64,000 nt of DNA. Source: Promethearchaeia archaeon. Lineage in GTDB: Archaea > Asgardarchaeota > Lokiarchaeia > Sigyniarchaeales > SOKP01. The stretch lies in contig JAHQWK010000020.1 of assembly GCA_029856145.1 (NCBI GenBank), positions 1-64,000 on the forward strand, given 5' to 3'. A program made the translations under genes and the position numbers. Under the pieces are notes generated by a model that saw only the letters and a program-made list of their open reading frames with translations, did no database searches and had not been told where the DNA came from. This document shows, piece after piece, positions 9,271-17,352 of this stretch; positions within the stretch are counted from its first letter, which is position 1, and every line of letters starts with the position of its first letter.

Positions 9271-11160
9271 TTATAATAATAAATAACTCCTAAATTGTTG
9301 AATTAATTTATCTATCGTTCTATCAATCTTCTTTTGTCTTTTTTTGAAGTCATCTGAAAATTTTAAATATGCTGATCTTGATGGTAATTTTCCTCTTTTA
9401 TACCTAGATTCTATGAGAGATAAGCTATCTTTAACGCTAATTCTTTCAACTTCTAGAAGATCTAACTTTTTTATAATGTTCTCAAATATGTCACTTGTTT
9501 CCATTAACAACTTCTTGAATGGAATTATTTCCTTCTGTACTTCTTCTATTTTTGTGTTGTTTTTAGTTAATATATTTTTATATTTCTTTTTTGCGATTTT
9601 CTTGCGTTTAGCATCTTCTTCTGTTTGCCTAATCTCTAAGATTAAAGCATTTTTTTCTTCAAATAAAGAACAGAATTCTCGAATTTCATTAACAGGGATG
9701 TATTCCTTTTTCAATGCTGTGATATCTTTTTCTCTTTTTCTTGTCTTAACTAGAATAACATAAATAGAGGCTATTGAAAGAATAAATATCATAAATACAA
9801 AAGGTCTTAAAAGTAGATTAAAGAGATCTATAGTAAACGTAAACTGTATCACTTTGTCCACTCCTGGAGCTACATAATCTAAGGTATATATTATTGAGAC
9901 CATCCCTTGAGATTTTTTAATAGCCTCTGGAGGATCAGTAATATCATCAATTTTTAAACATCCATCAATAATGATCTTGATAGTTTGCTCTTTTCCTAAA
10001 TAATCATAGGTAGTTGTAAGTAAATCAATTTCAATAGATTCTTGTAACCAATTTGTAGAAAAATAATTCTCAAATGGTAATTGGTATTCTAGATCAAATC
10101 TAAAAAAAGAATTAGGTAGCATTCTTATACGATTGGCGGTTAAATCAATTCTAATCCTTTTTTCATTTGTCCCGGGAATTTCAGTGGCAAACACACCTAA
10201 GATTTTTCCAAGATCATCAGATATATATAAACCGTATGCGGAAGCAGGTATATATAATAAAATATAGGTTGATGGTTGAAGTCCTAAATTTTTTATTAAT
10301 ATATTCTCTCGAACTCTAATTATTCCCCATGGTGAAATGAATATTTCACGAATATTTTCTTGTATTTCTAATTTATTACTTTCTTTATGTTTGAACCATA
10401 AATTTAAATCTTTTAAATCATCTAAATTTGCTAATAAAGGTTCAATGTAATCAGCTCCTATAATATCAGTGATCTCCTCAAATTTATACTCCCTAGCATT
10501 GAGGGCTGGATTGTATGTTCCCCAATCATCTGTTATATCCTCATCAGTTGGATCATTTAGATCAAATTCTGGGAAAAAATAGTATGCTACTAATTCACCT
10601 TCCATCTTGTATGGTAATATTGGCAAAATGATGCCTTGATAGTTAATATATTGTTCATCCGATATAATATATGGATTTGCTAGATCTTTTAAGCTATATC
10701 TAAATATAATCGAACTCGATTGATGTGGCAATAATGGAGAATCTAAATATATAACAAACATTTCAAATTCATCCATTACCATGTTTAAACGGTCAATTAA
10801 CAATGTGTTCTCATCTAATAATGTGTTTTCATTTGCACCCTTACTTTCAAAATGAATTAGATTACTTGAGTGATCAAGTGGAATTCCAACCAAGATCGAA
10901 CTGATGGGGTTGTTATTAAGATTTTTAATAGTTAAGATATCGCGAACTTTTACTATACCATATAAATTTATATCTACTCGTCTATTAATGTATGTTACGA
11001 TTATATTTTCTGCTCCTTCTTGACTAGCTGAATATTTTGGATTTTGTGTATCATCCTGATTTAAATAATTCAACTCAGAAATTTGAGGAATAATTAATAT
11101 ACTCGTAAAAATCATTAAAAATACTGTGAGTATAACAAGAATTCTTATTCTTTTCAACAT
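9271..11160 (-). CDS. Ribophorin I (OST1)-like protein, candidate oligosaccharyltransferase subunit
   Basis: Ribophorin I is the OST subunit that presents nascent chains for N-glycosylation. Layout: N-terminal signal/anchor (5-27); two beta-rich extracytoplasmic domains (about 50-440); one membrane helix (452-472); a basic helical cytoplasmic tail (473-629). Family-like segments seen by eye: NRRVDINLYGIVKVRDILTI (59-78), SPWGIIRVRENILIKN (276-291; ribophorin has SHWGNIAVEENVDLKH), PASAYGLYISDDLGKI (305-320; ribophorin has PAAAQDVYYRDEIGNV), and FRFDLEYQLPFENYF (353-367). The order, the membrane helix and the 629-residue length match animal ribophorin I (about 600), including the tail that yeast Ost1 lacks. 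STT3 is not in the window, so function is inferred. Confidence 0.72.
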   Translation of the reverse strand: MLKRIRILVILTVFLMIFTSILIIPQISELNYLNQDDTQNPKYSASQEGAENIIVTYINRRVDINLYGIVKVRDILTIKNLNNNPISSILVGIPLDHSSNLIHFESKGANENTLLDENTLLIDRLNMVMDEFEMFVIYLDSPLLPHQSSSIIFRYSLKDLANPYIISDEQYINYQGIILPILPYKMEGELVAYYFFPEFDLNDPTDEDITDDWGTYNPALNAREYKFEEITDIIGADYIEPLLANLDDLKDLNLWFKHKESNKLEIQENIREIFISPWGIIRVRENILIKNLGLQPSTYILLYIPASAYGLYISDDLGKILGVFATEIPGTNEKRIRIDLTANRIRMLPNSFFRFDLEYQLPFENYFSTNWLQESIEIDLLTTTYDYLGKEQTIKIIIDGCLKIDDITDPPEAIKKSQGMVSIIYTLDYVAPGVDKVIQFTFTIDLFNLLLRPFVFMIFILSIASIYVILVKTRKREKDITALKKEYIPVNEIREFCSLFEEKNALILEIRQTEEDAKRKKIAKKKYKNILTKNNTKIEEVQKEIIPFKKLLMETSDIFENIIKKLDLLEVERISVKDSLSLIESRYKRGKLPSRSAYLKFSDDFKKRQKKIDRTIDKLIQQFRSYLLL

Positions 11161-11268
11161 AATTTTAAAACTTATCCTTGAAATTATCTAAAAGTAATGA
11201 AAATAATTAATAAAAACTTATTAAAATTTTTTTTATATGTCGAATAAAATTTTATATGTTTTCAGTTA

Positions 11269-11278
11269 TTTATATAAT
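11269..11278 (+). promoter_or_regulatory. Candidate TATA box for the Sec61-beta gene
   Basis: TTTATATAAT centred about 38 bases upstream of the ATG at 11311. With archaeal TATA-to-start spacing of roughly 26, transcription would begin about 10 bases before the ATG. It is a weaker claim than usual because the surrounding sequence is nearly all A and T. Confidence 0.4.
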
Positions 11279-11310
11279 AAGTTATTTTAAATTTTTATTT
11301 ATTTTTAACA

Positions 11311-11532
11311 ATGTCAACTAAAGGAACTCAATCAAGACGTAAAAAACGGAGAAGTGGATCTGCTCCTATGCCAATGGGAGGAGCAGGGTTAATGAGATTC
11401 TTCCAAGACAGTTCAGTTGGGATAAAAGTAGGACCAATCATTCCAGTAATCTTATCTGTCGCTCTGATTCTTATTGTAATATTAGCACGCGTTGGTGTAT
11501 TTAATTGGTTATTCACTCCTGCTGGTGGATAA
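11311..11532 (+). CDS. secG: Preprotein translocase subunit Sec61-beta
   Basis: Small tail-anchored subunit of the SecY/Sec61 protein channel. The 73 residues show the usual plan: a basic, Ser/Thr-rich N-terminus with RRKKRRSGS, a Gly-rich stretch, the conserved GLMRFFQDSSVGIKVGP motif before the membrane, then one helix (about residues 43-62) and a very short tail. Length and motif are typical of archaeal Sec61-beta. It starts a plus-strand pair with the MazG-like gene (50-base gap) and sits divergent to the ribophorin I-like gene, whose eukaryotic counterpart works at the same channel. Confidence 0.95.
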   Translation: MSTKGTQSRRKKRRSGSAPMPMGGAGLMRFFQDSSVGIKVGPIIPVILSVALILIVILARVGVFNWLFTPAGG

Positions 11533-11582
11533 TATCTCTTACGTTAATTTTATGATAATTATTTATTGATTGCTGGAGATCT

Positions 11583-11876
11583 ATGAAAATTTCAGAATTT
11601 CAGAATTTAATTAAAGATCTTTATTTTAAGCAAGACCAAAAGAGAGGTGTTAACACTACTTTCATTTGGTTGGTAGAGGAAATTGGTGAATTTGCTCGTA
11701 TTCTAAGAAGTAAAGAAATTAACGTTAAAAATGCTTCAGAAGAATTAGCAGATATTATCGCCTGGACAAACTCATTAGCAAATTTATTAGATGTCGATCT
11801 TGAATCAGCAATTTTAAAGAAATATCCTGATATGTGCTTTAGGTGTAAATCAAATCCTTGCATTTGTGGAAAGTAG
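11583..11876 (+). CDS. MazG-like nucleotide pyrophosphohydrolase with C-terminal Cys cluster
   Basis: Single-domain all-helical NTP pyrophosphatase. The metal-binding signature EEIGEFARIL (residues 32-41) and the second motif EELADIIAW (58-66) match the MazG/dUTPase-like superfamily. The last 14 residues hold four cysteines (C-x2-C-x4-C-x-C in CFRCKSNPCICGK), probably a zinc-binding tail seen in several archaeal members. It likely cleans up non-canonical or excess nucleotides. The preceding Sec61-beta gene is 50 bases upstream, so co-transcription is possible, though no functional link is evident. A T-run just after the stop (11878-11884) could end the transcript. Confidence 0.85.
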   Translation: MKISEFQNLIKDLYFKQDQKRGVNTTFIWLVEEIGEFARILRSKEINVKNASEELADIIAWTNSLANLLDVDLESAILKKYPDMCFRCKSNPCICGK

Positions 11877-11999
11877 GTTTTTTTACTTCTAATAACAAAG
11901 ATTTTTAATTATTTTAAATCCTATAACTGTCAAATTTTATGATAAAAATAATACGATTTCAAAAAAAAATAAAACCTTATTATCATTTTTGTGTTTACG

Positions 12000-13109
12000 A
12001 TGAACTTTTCTGGAAAAAGAGTTTGGATTGACATTGAACAACCAAAAACCGCAATAATGTTCAATTCACTCTGGAAAATGTTTCAAAATGAAAAGGCAGA
12101 TTTACTAATTACTGCTCGAGATTATGATTCAACTTATCAGATTCTAGATGATTCTGATATAAAATATATAAAAATTGGAAGGCATGGTGGTGAAAAATTA
12201 GAAAATAAGTTAGAAACTTATATAGATCGTTTGAAACAACTTGTTCCAATAATAAAAAAATTTTCACCAGATTATTTTGTGACCTTTTTATCTGTCGAAG
12301 GGACAAGAATTGCATATGGATTGAAAATTCCTTCTATAGGCATGAATGATGAACCTCGAAATAAACCTGTGTGCAAATTAATTCATCCATTCATAGATAA
12401 TATCATCACTCCCAAATGCATACCGAAAGATTTGTATATAAAACTTTATGCTGATCCAGAAAAGATTATCAGGTATAATGGGCTTGATGAAATTGCCTGG
12501 ATTTCAGAATATACCCCCAATCCTGGTATTCTAAAAAATTTTGATATAAAAAGGGGAAAATATATAATAATTAGAACTGAACCTACTCATGCTTCCTATC
12601 TAATTCATAAAGTTAGACCAGAAGAAACTCAAATAAATAAGTTTTTACTCCCTATTTTCAAAGAATTCCCAAATTACAAATATTTCCTTATAGTTCGCTC
12701 AAAAAAACAAGAACAATTTCTTTCTAAAGGACTTAAAACTCTTAGTAAAGAGAATAATATTATAATAACTCAATATTTACCAAATTTAGTAGATTTTTGC
12801 TTCTATGGAGCATTAGTAATTAGTGGAGGTGGAACAATTGTGAGAGAATCAAGTTTAATGAATGTTCCAAGCATAGAATTCTTTCCAGGAGAATCTGCCC
12901 CTCAAGAGAAATTTTTAATAGAAAACGGATTTCCTCTAGAGCATATTCGAGATTCAAATAAATTATCTGAAAGGGCTATAGACATTCTCAATCAAGGCTC
13001 TACACCAGAAAGATTTAAGATAAGCTCATTTAAAGAAAAGATCGACCAATTTGAAAATCCTAATAAGATTTGTTTTAATTTCGTAAAAGAAAAGTTAAAT
13101 GGGAATTAA
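12000..13109 (+). CDS. DUF354 protein, GT-B-like fold
   Basis: DUF354 proteins are archaeal and bacterial relatives of UDP-GlcNAc 2-epimerase and GT-B glycosyltransferases; their reaction is not established. The N-terminus RVWIDIEQPK, then LLITARDYDSTYQIL and GRHGGEKLENKL, matches the family, as does the C-terminal VISGGGTIVRESSLMNVPSIEFFPG, which in GT-B enzymes would bind the nucleotide sugar. I chose the ATG at 12000; a GTG three codons earlier (11991) is also open. It ends 6 bases from the convergent GT4 gene. Neighbouring glycan genes suggest a sugar-related job. Confidence 0.8.
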   Translation: MNFSGKRVWIDIEQPKTAIMFNSLWKMFQNEKADLLITARDYDSTYQILDDSDIKYIKIGRHGGEKLENKLETYIDRLKQLVPIIKKFSPDYFVTFLSVEGTRIAYGLKIPSIGMNDEPRNKPVCKLIHPFIDNIITPKCIPKDLYIKLYADPEKIIRYNGLDEIAWISEYTPNPGILKNFDIKRGKYIIIRTEPTHASYLIHKVRPEETQINKFLLPIFKEFPNYKYFLIVRSKKQEQFLSKGLKTLSKENNIIITQYLPNLVDFCFYGALVISGGGTIVRESSLMNVPSIEFFPGESAPQEKFLIENGFPLEHIRDSNKLSERAIDILNQGSTPERFKISSFKEKIDQFENPNKICFNFVKEKLNGN

Positions 13110-13115
13110 ATATAC

Positions 13116-14228
13116 TTAAATTTGGTTTAAAAATTTCTTATAAACAATTTCAAGTTTTTTCCCAACTGCATTCCAAGTATATTTTTTTATAAAATTCTGA
13201 GCATTTTTTATAAGCGTTTTTCTTCTAAGATCATCTTTCAACAACATGACTATTTCTTTTGCTAATTGTGGTGGATTTTTAGGAGGTACAAAAATAACAT
13301 GTTCTTGTAATACTTCTTTGTAGGCACCAATTGAAGAACAAATAACCGGAGTCCCGCAAGCAATTGCTTCGATTGGAGTCAATCCGAAGCCTTCAGAAGC
13401 ATAAGAATATGTTACAAAAATGTCACCCATTGTATAATAGATTGGAATTTCCTTTTCTGATACAAAACCTATAAAATGAATATCTTTATATTTTTGTTGC
13501 CAATCTTTATAATTTTTCTCCATAGTAAAATCTGGTTTACCACCCATCACTAAATTAAGATCCGGGATTTCTTTTTTTGCTATTTGATATGCTTTTATGA
13601 TATCATGTACTCCTTTATATTTTGCTATACGTCCTATGTACAAAAGAACTGGACCTTCAATATTAAGTTTATCTTTTAATTCCTGGGCTTGCTTTGGAAG
13701 AGGTCTGTACTTATCTTCAATTGCGGAGTAAAGATTAAATATATGATTAATATTTGCGTTAGGCATATAATATTTAATCTGTCTTCTAATTGATTCAGCA
13801 CATGTAGTAATAAATGTTGATTTGTTAACTGTGTATTTTATTAATAATTTCTCCAAGGGAATTTTAGTAAATTTTGTCTCGAATGGGCCTAAATCATGAA
13901 TTGTTGATACGAATCGCTTTTGATTGGATAAAATTATAGGTATAACACCTTTAGGACCATTACCGTGAATAATATCAAATTTATGACTCCTAAGGTAATT
14001 TCTAGCATGTAGTGTGAATTGAGGGAACCATAAAAAACGTTTTCTTATTATATCGATTTGAAAGATATTAGGATCTGAAAACTTAAGATTCCATTTACCT
14101 GTTATTAATTTTACATTGTGACCCTGATTTTTCATATAATTATAAATTCCAGTAAAGAATTTAGCTGCTCCATCTTGACTATCAGGAGCAAACGTTAAGG
14201 AAACAAGGCAAATATTTAGTTTATCCAT
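13116..14228 (-). CDS. GT4-family glycosyltransferase
   Basis: Retaining GT-B glycosyltransferase using a nucleotide-sugar donor. The N-terminal acceptor half opens with NICLVSLTFAPDSQDGAAKF, the usual family start with a substrate loop. The C-terminal donor half has VLLYIGRIAKYKGVHDII, then SYASEGFGLTPIEAIACGTPVI, where the E-x7-E motif (SEGFGLTPIEA) holds the two glutamates typical of GT4. The length of 370 is standard. No signal or membrane helix, so it is cytoplasmic. Donor and acceptor are unknown; the nearby ALG7-like and DUF354 genes fit lipid-linked glycan or glycolipid assembly. Confidence 0.9.
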   Translation of the reverse strand: MDKLNICLVSLTFAPDSQDGAAKFFTGIYNYMKNQGHNVKLITGKWNLKFSDPNIFQIDIIRKRFLWFPQFTLHARNYLRSHKFDIIHGNGPKGVIPIILSNQKRFVSTIHDLGPFETKFTKIPLEKLLIKYTVNKSTFITTCAESIRRQIKYYMPNANINHIFNLYSAIEDKYRPLPKQAQELKDKLNIEGPVLLYIGRIAKYKGVHDIIKAYQIAKKEIPDLNLVMGGKPDFTMEKNYKDWQQKYKDIHFIGFVSEKEIPIYYTMGDIFVTYSYASEGFGLTPIEAIACGTPVICSSIGAYKEVLQEHVIFVPPKNPPQLAKEIVMLLKDDLRRKTLIKNAQNFIKKYTWNAVGKKLEIVYKKFLNQI

Positions 14229-14271
14229 TTCAGCAACTATGATTTTGTTTTGATAATTTTCATCAGTAAAA

Positions 14272-15249
14272 CTACGTTAATTGTTCAAAGCCTTCTTCAG
14301 TTATCAGGATTGTCTCTTCTATTTGTGCTACATAAACACCCTTTTTTTCTGCTAAAACATTGTGAGCTTGTAATTTACCCTGTTGTACTAATTCTTGTAA
14401 CCCAAAAGCTACTCCTAATCTGAATTCTTTTGCTACCCATCTTTCTGCAAATGGTAATGTTTTATAATTTTTGTTAACAAAACCTAAAATTTGCTTGGAA
14501 GTTTTTCTACGTAAAGGTACCCTGCCCGAATAAGGATTAATTTCATAAATGTATGAATATTGGGTGTTATGAACTGATCCTTCACCAGTACTAGCAAAGA
14601 TTTCAATTGAAAAAACCTCGCCAGCTTCCATTACATCGCCTCCCTGAGACCCTAATTCGGGTAGTCGTTTTTTCCCATGAACTGTCCATCTTTCAATCTG
14701 ATGACCCCCTAATTCTCTTATTGGATTATACTTAAAACCCTTAACTATATCCTCAATCTTTTTACCAATATCTTGAGTGTTTGTTTTTGGTTTAACCATC
14801 ATTTTTGCAGCATCTAGAGCAATCTCAGTAGCTTGTATAATATTTTGAAGGGGCTCATCTTCATTAAAATTCACACTAAAAGCAGTATCTACAATATATC
14901 CATCAATATGAACTCCTAAATCGATTTTAACAAGATCTTCTTCTTTGATTTCGGTTCCATCATCCTTAATAGGAGATGTATAATGTGCGGCAATATTATT
15001 TATACATAAATTAACTGGAAAAGCACATATCCCTTCTAATTCATTAATTCTTGTTTCAGTTTCAGCGATCAAATCATATACATTTACCCCTACTTTGATT
15101 TTTGGCTTAATGTACTTCTTTACATCTTGAGCAATCTTTCCCGCTTTTCTAAGAGATTCAATTTTATGTTTTTCTTCTTCTTCTTTCTCTAACTCTTCCT
15201 TGCTTTTTTCTTCTTGAGTTTCACTTTTTAAATTTTGATTCTCATTCAT
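14272..15249 (-). CDS. map: Methionine aminopeptidase type II with charged N-terminal extension
   Basis: Removes the initiator methionine from new proteins. The pita-bread fold motifs are intact: His89 in AAHYTSP, the metal ligands Asp110 and Asp121 in KIDLGVHIDGYIVDTAF, then GGHQIERW, FSIEIFAST and the C-terminal Glu in QIEETILI. The helical insert that defines type II is present. Residues 1-30 are a Lys/Glu-rich stretch absent from most archaeal enzymes and reminiscent of the charged N-terminus of eukaryotic MetAP2. The gene is divergent from the roadblock gene, with a 26-bp palindrome between them. Confidence 0.95.
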   Translation of the reverse strand: MNENQNLKSETQEEKSKEELEKEEEEKHKIESLRKAGKIAQDVKKYIKPKIKVGVNVYDLIAETETRINELEGICAFPVNLCINNIAAHYTSPIKDDGTEIKEEDLVKIDLGVHIDGYIVDTAFSVNFNEDEPLQNIIQATEIALDAAKMMVKPKTNTQDIGKKIEDIVKGFKYNPIRELGGHQIERWTVHGKKRLPELGSQGGDVMEAGEVFSIEIFASTGEGSVHNTQYSYIYEINPYSGRVPLRRKTSKQILGFVNKNYKTLPFAERWVAKEFRLGVAFGLQELVQQGKLQAHNVLAEKKGVYVAQIEETILITEEGFEQLT

Positions 15250-15294
15250 TAAAATTACTAATACGGATTTTGATAAAAATATTTTTTAAATAAG

Positions 15295-15320
15295 TATTAA
15301 CTTTATTAATAAAGTTAATA
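15295..15320. promoter_or_regulatory. Perfect 26-bp palindrome in the map/roadblock intergenic region
   Basis: Each half is TATTAACTTTATT, and all 13 pairs match. It lies 45 bases upstream of the map start and 94 bases upstream of the roadblock start, in the only divergent promoter space between them. It may be an operator for a dimeric regulator. AT-rich palindromes can also arise by chance, and no TATA box is clearly placed against it. Confidence 0.4.
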
Positions 15321-15414
15321 TTAAAATTAGATCAAAAATAAAAATAAAAATACTATTATTATATTATTATCTTAATAGATCATTAACCTACTATTTGTTT
15401 AAGTTGAAAAACCT

Positions 15415-15786
15415 TTGAGCGAAAACATCAGCGAACTCATCGATCTTTTAAGGCGGATGGAAGCCGTTAACGCAGACATTCAAGGTTCAGCAATAGTAAG
15501 TGTTCAAGGCCTTCCTATCTGTTCTGTTCTTGCTAGAGATGTAAATGATGGGATTGTGAGTGCAATGAGTGCTGCTATCCTTAGTGTTTCTGAACGTGCT
15601 GTAGAAGAACTTGCTCGTGGAGATCTAAAACGGATTCTTATAGAAGGTGTTGATGGAATAATCATTTTATCAAAAGCTGGAGAGAATGCCATCCTCTGTA
15701 CTCTTGCGAAAAGTGATGCTTCGCTTGGGATGGTCTTTTTAAATATCCAAAGTGTCTCTAAAAAAATAGCTGAATTATTGGATTAA
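15415..15786 (+). CDS. Roadblock/LC7 domain protein
   Basis: Roadblock proteins dimerise and in archaea, bacteria and eukaryotes serve as partners or regulators of small GTPases. The 123 residues are one domain: an N-terminal helix SELIDLLRRMEAVNADIQGS, the strand AIVSVQGLPICSVL, a central helix beginning VSAMSAAILSVSERAVEEL, then LKRILIEGVDGIIILSKAGENAILCTLAKSDASLGMVF. This is an ordinary full-length archaeal roadblock. The start is a TTG at 15415; no ATG or GTG fits the domain better. The unassigned gene 74 bases downstream on the same strand may be a partner. Confidence 0.92.
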   Translation: MSENISELIDLLRRMEAVNADIQGSAIVSVQGLPICSVLARDVNDGIVSAMSAAILSVSERAVEELARGDLKRILIEGVDGIIILSKAGENAILCTLAKSDASLGMVFLNIQSVSKKIAELLD

Positions 15787-15860
15787 AAAAATATAATAAT
15801 TTTGGGTTTTTGATACAAAATTTTAATTTCTAATGTTTCTTTTGACTTGTTAGTTATATT

Positions 15861-17300
15861 ATGATATCAAATCAGCTTTTTATCGAATTTAAATCAGAAT
15901 TATTAAAGATAAAAGATAAAAAGAAACTTGAGAAGACATACTATGAGAAACTCTCAAAGTGCCTTAAAGCTGGACAATTTAAAGCTTTTGAACTTTTGAT
16001 TGATGCGTCTATTGAATTTAATATTTTCATTGATGTAAATATAATTTCTAATCGATTTGAGATTATTTCAAAATTACTAATTAATTGCATTAATAAGATA
16101 TCAACGGGATACCAAACATCGGCATTAGGAGAGATAATAGATATTTTAAGATTAGGCAATAAATACGGCTTATTAGAGAAAGAAATTAATGAGTCGGAAA
16201 AGAAATTTCTTAATCATTTTAGGGAAAGAAATAAACTATTTTTCGAAAATTTAAATGATTTATTTGACAGAGCATCGGATTCATTTATTTTATATGTTTG
16301 TAGAGTAATGCCTCGAGATCTTTATAACTATTTTATAAGCAGTCCTATTTCTTTTTTTCCAGATTACGATGGATTAATGGATTATATTAAAAATAGTTTT
16401 TTCAACCATTATACGGTTTACGGCCTTAATGTTAGAAATCTAAGTCCAGAAGAGAATTCAAACAATAGAGAGAAATTAAACCCTATCGAGAAATTTTTTT
16501 ATGATCTTCAAAAAAAGCAAATAGAAAATCAAGATACAAGTAATGATTTTATTGAGATCAAGATTGCATATAAATATCAAATATATTATTATGATACAGA
16601 AGAAGAACACGAACAACTAGTGGAAAAGATACATCTTGTATCTCCTAAGAATATTTTAAAAAATAAGGATAAAATTTTAGATAAAAATAATTATAATTTT
16701 TATAGCTTATCAATGGTTCTTCTTGGAGGTTTGGGACCACAAGGTTTAGGCTTTACTTATTCTACACCCAGAGGAGAAGTTATTGAAATATGTTCAGACC
16801 AAAGTGAATCTGAAGCGATTATCATAAAATATAAGCAATATTTAAAAAGAAAGTTTTTGATAAAGTTAGAAAAAGAGCTGAAGAATTATGGAATTGATGA
16901 GAAACTTAAAAATAAAATTGTAAAGTTTTTATCAGACGTTCTTAATCAAAAAGAATTAGTAAATTATTATAAAAAAGAACCAATAATAAAAAAAATCAAA
17001 GTATTTCTGGAACAAATAGATGATTTTCAGAATGATCTTAAATCTGAACTTCAAGAGTTAATAAATAAAATTTCAGCTGCTATTTCTATTATCCTTAGAA
17101 AGATAGAACTTAGAGATCAATTTATAACGCGAATAAATTTAGTAGCTGAAGATAAAATAAAACCTGAAGATATCGCTAAATTAACAAGCTTGAAAGGCAA
17201 ATCTCATTATGATGTGCTTCGTGAACGGTTTTTCTTCCAATACATAGTTGATTGGTTTTATGAACTTTATAGCAAAGATAGATTAAAGAATGAAAAATAA
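15861..17300 (+). CDS. Unassigned 479-residue helical protein next to the roadblock gene
   Basis: I do not recognise this protein. It has no signal peptide or membrane helix, is rich in Lys, Ile, Asn and Glu, and looks mainly helical at both ends (1-240 and 320-479). The middle carries a compact Gly-rich segment, MVLLGGLGPQGLGFTYSTPR (about 287-306), followed by GEVIEICSDQSESEAI, which looks like a beta hairpin and turn. The C-terminal third is probably coiled coil. It follows the roadblock gene in the same direction, so a role with GTPase regulation is possible but rests only on position. Confidence 0.6.
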   Translation: MISNQLFIEFKSELLKIKDKKKLEKTYYEKLSKCLKAGQFKAFELLIDASIEFNIFIDVNIISNRFEIISKLLINCINKISTGYQTSALGEIIDILRLGNKYGLLEKEINESEKKFLNHFRERNKLFFENLNDLFDRASDSFILYVCRVMPRDLYNYFISSPISFFPDYDGLMDYIKNSFFNHYTVYGLNVRNLSPEENSNNREKLNPIEKFFYDLQKKQIENQDTSNDFIEIKIAYKYQIYYYDTEEEHEQLVEKIHLVSPKNILKNKDKILDKNNYNFYSLSMVLLGGLGPQGLGFTYSTPRGEVIEICSDQSESEAIIIKYKQYLKRKFLIKLEKELKNYGIDEKLKNKIVKFLSDVLNQKELVNYYKKEPIIKKIKVFLEQIDDFQNDLKSELQELINKISAAISIILRKIELRDQFITRINLVAEDKIKPEDIAKLTSLKGKSHYDVLRERFFFQYIVDWFYELYSKDRLKNEK

Positions 17301-17352
17301 TAATTGAAATAAGTTGTTAAAATTTTTATAACAAAGATTAAAAGTTTAAATA

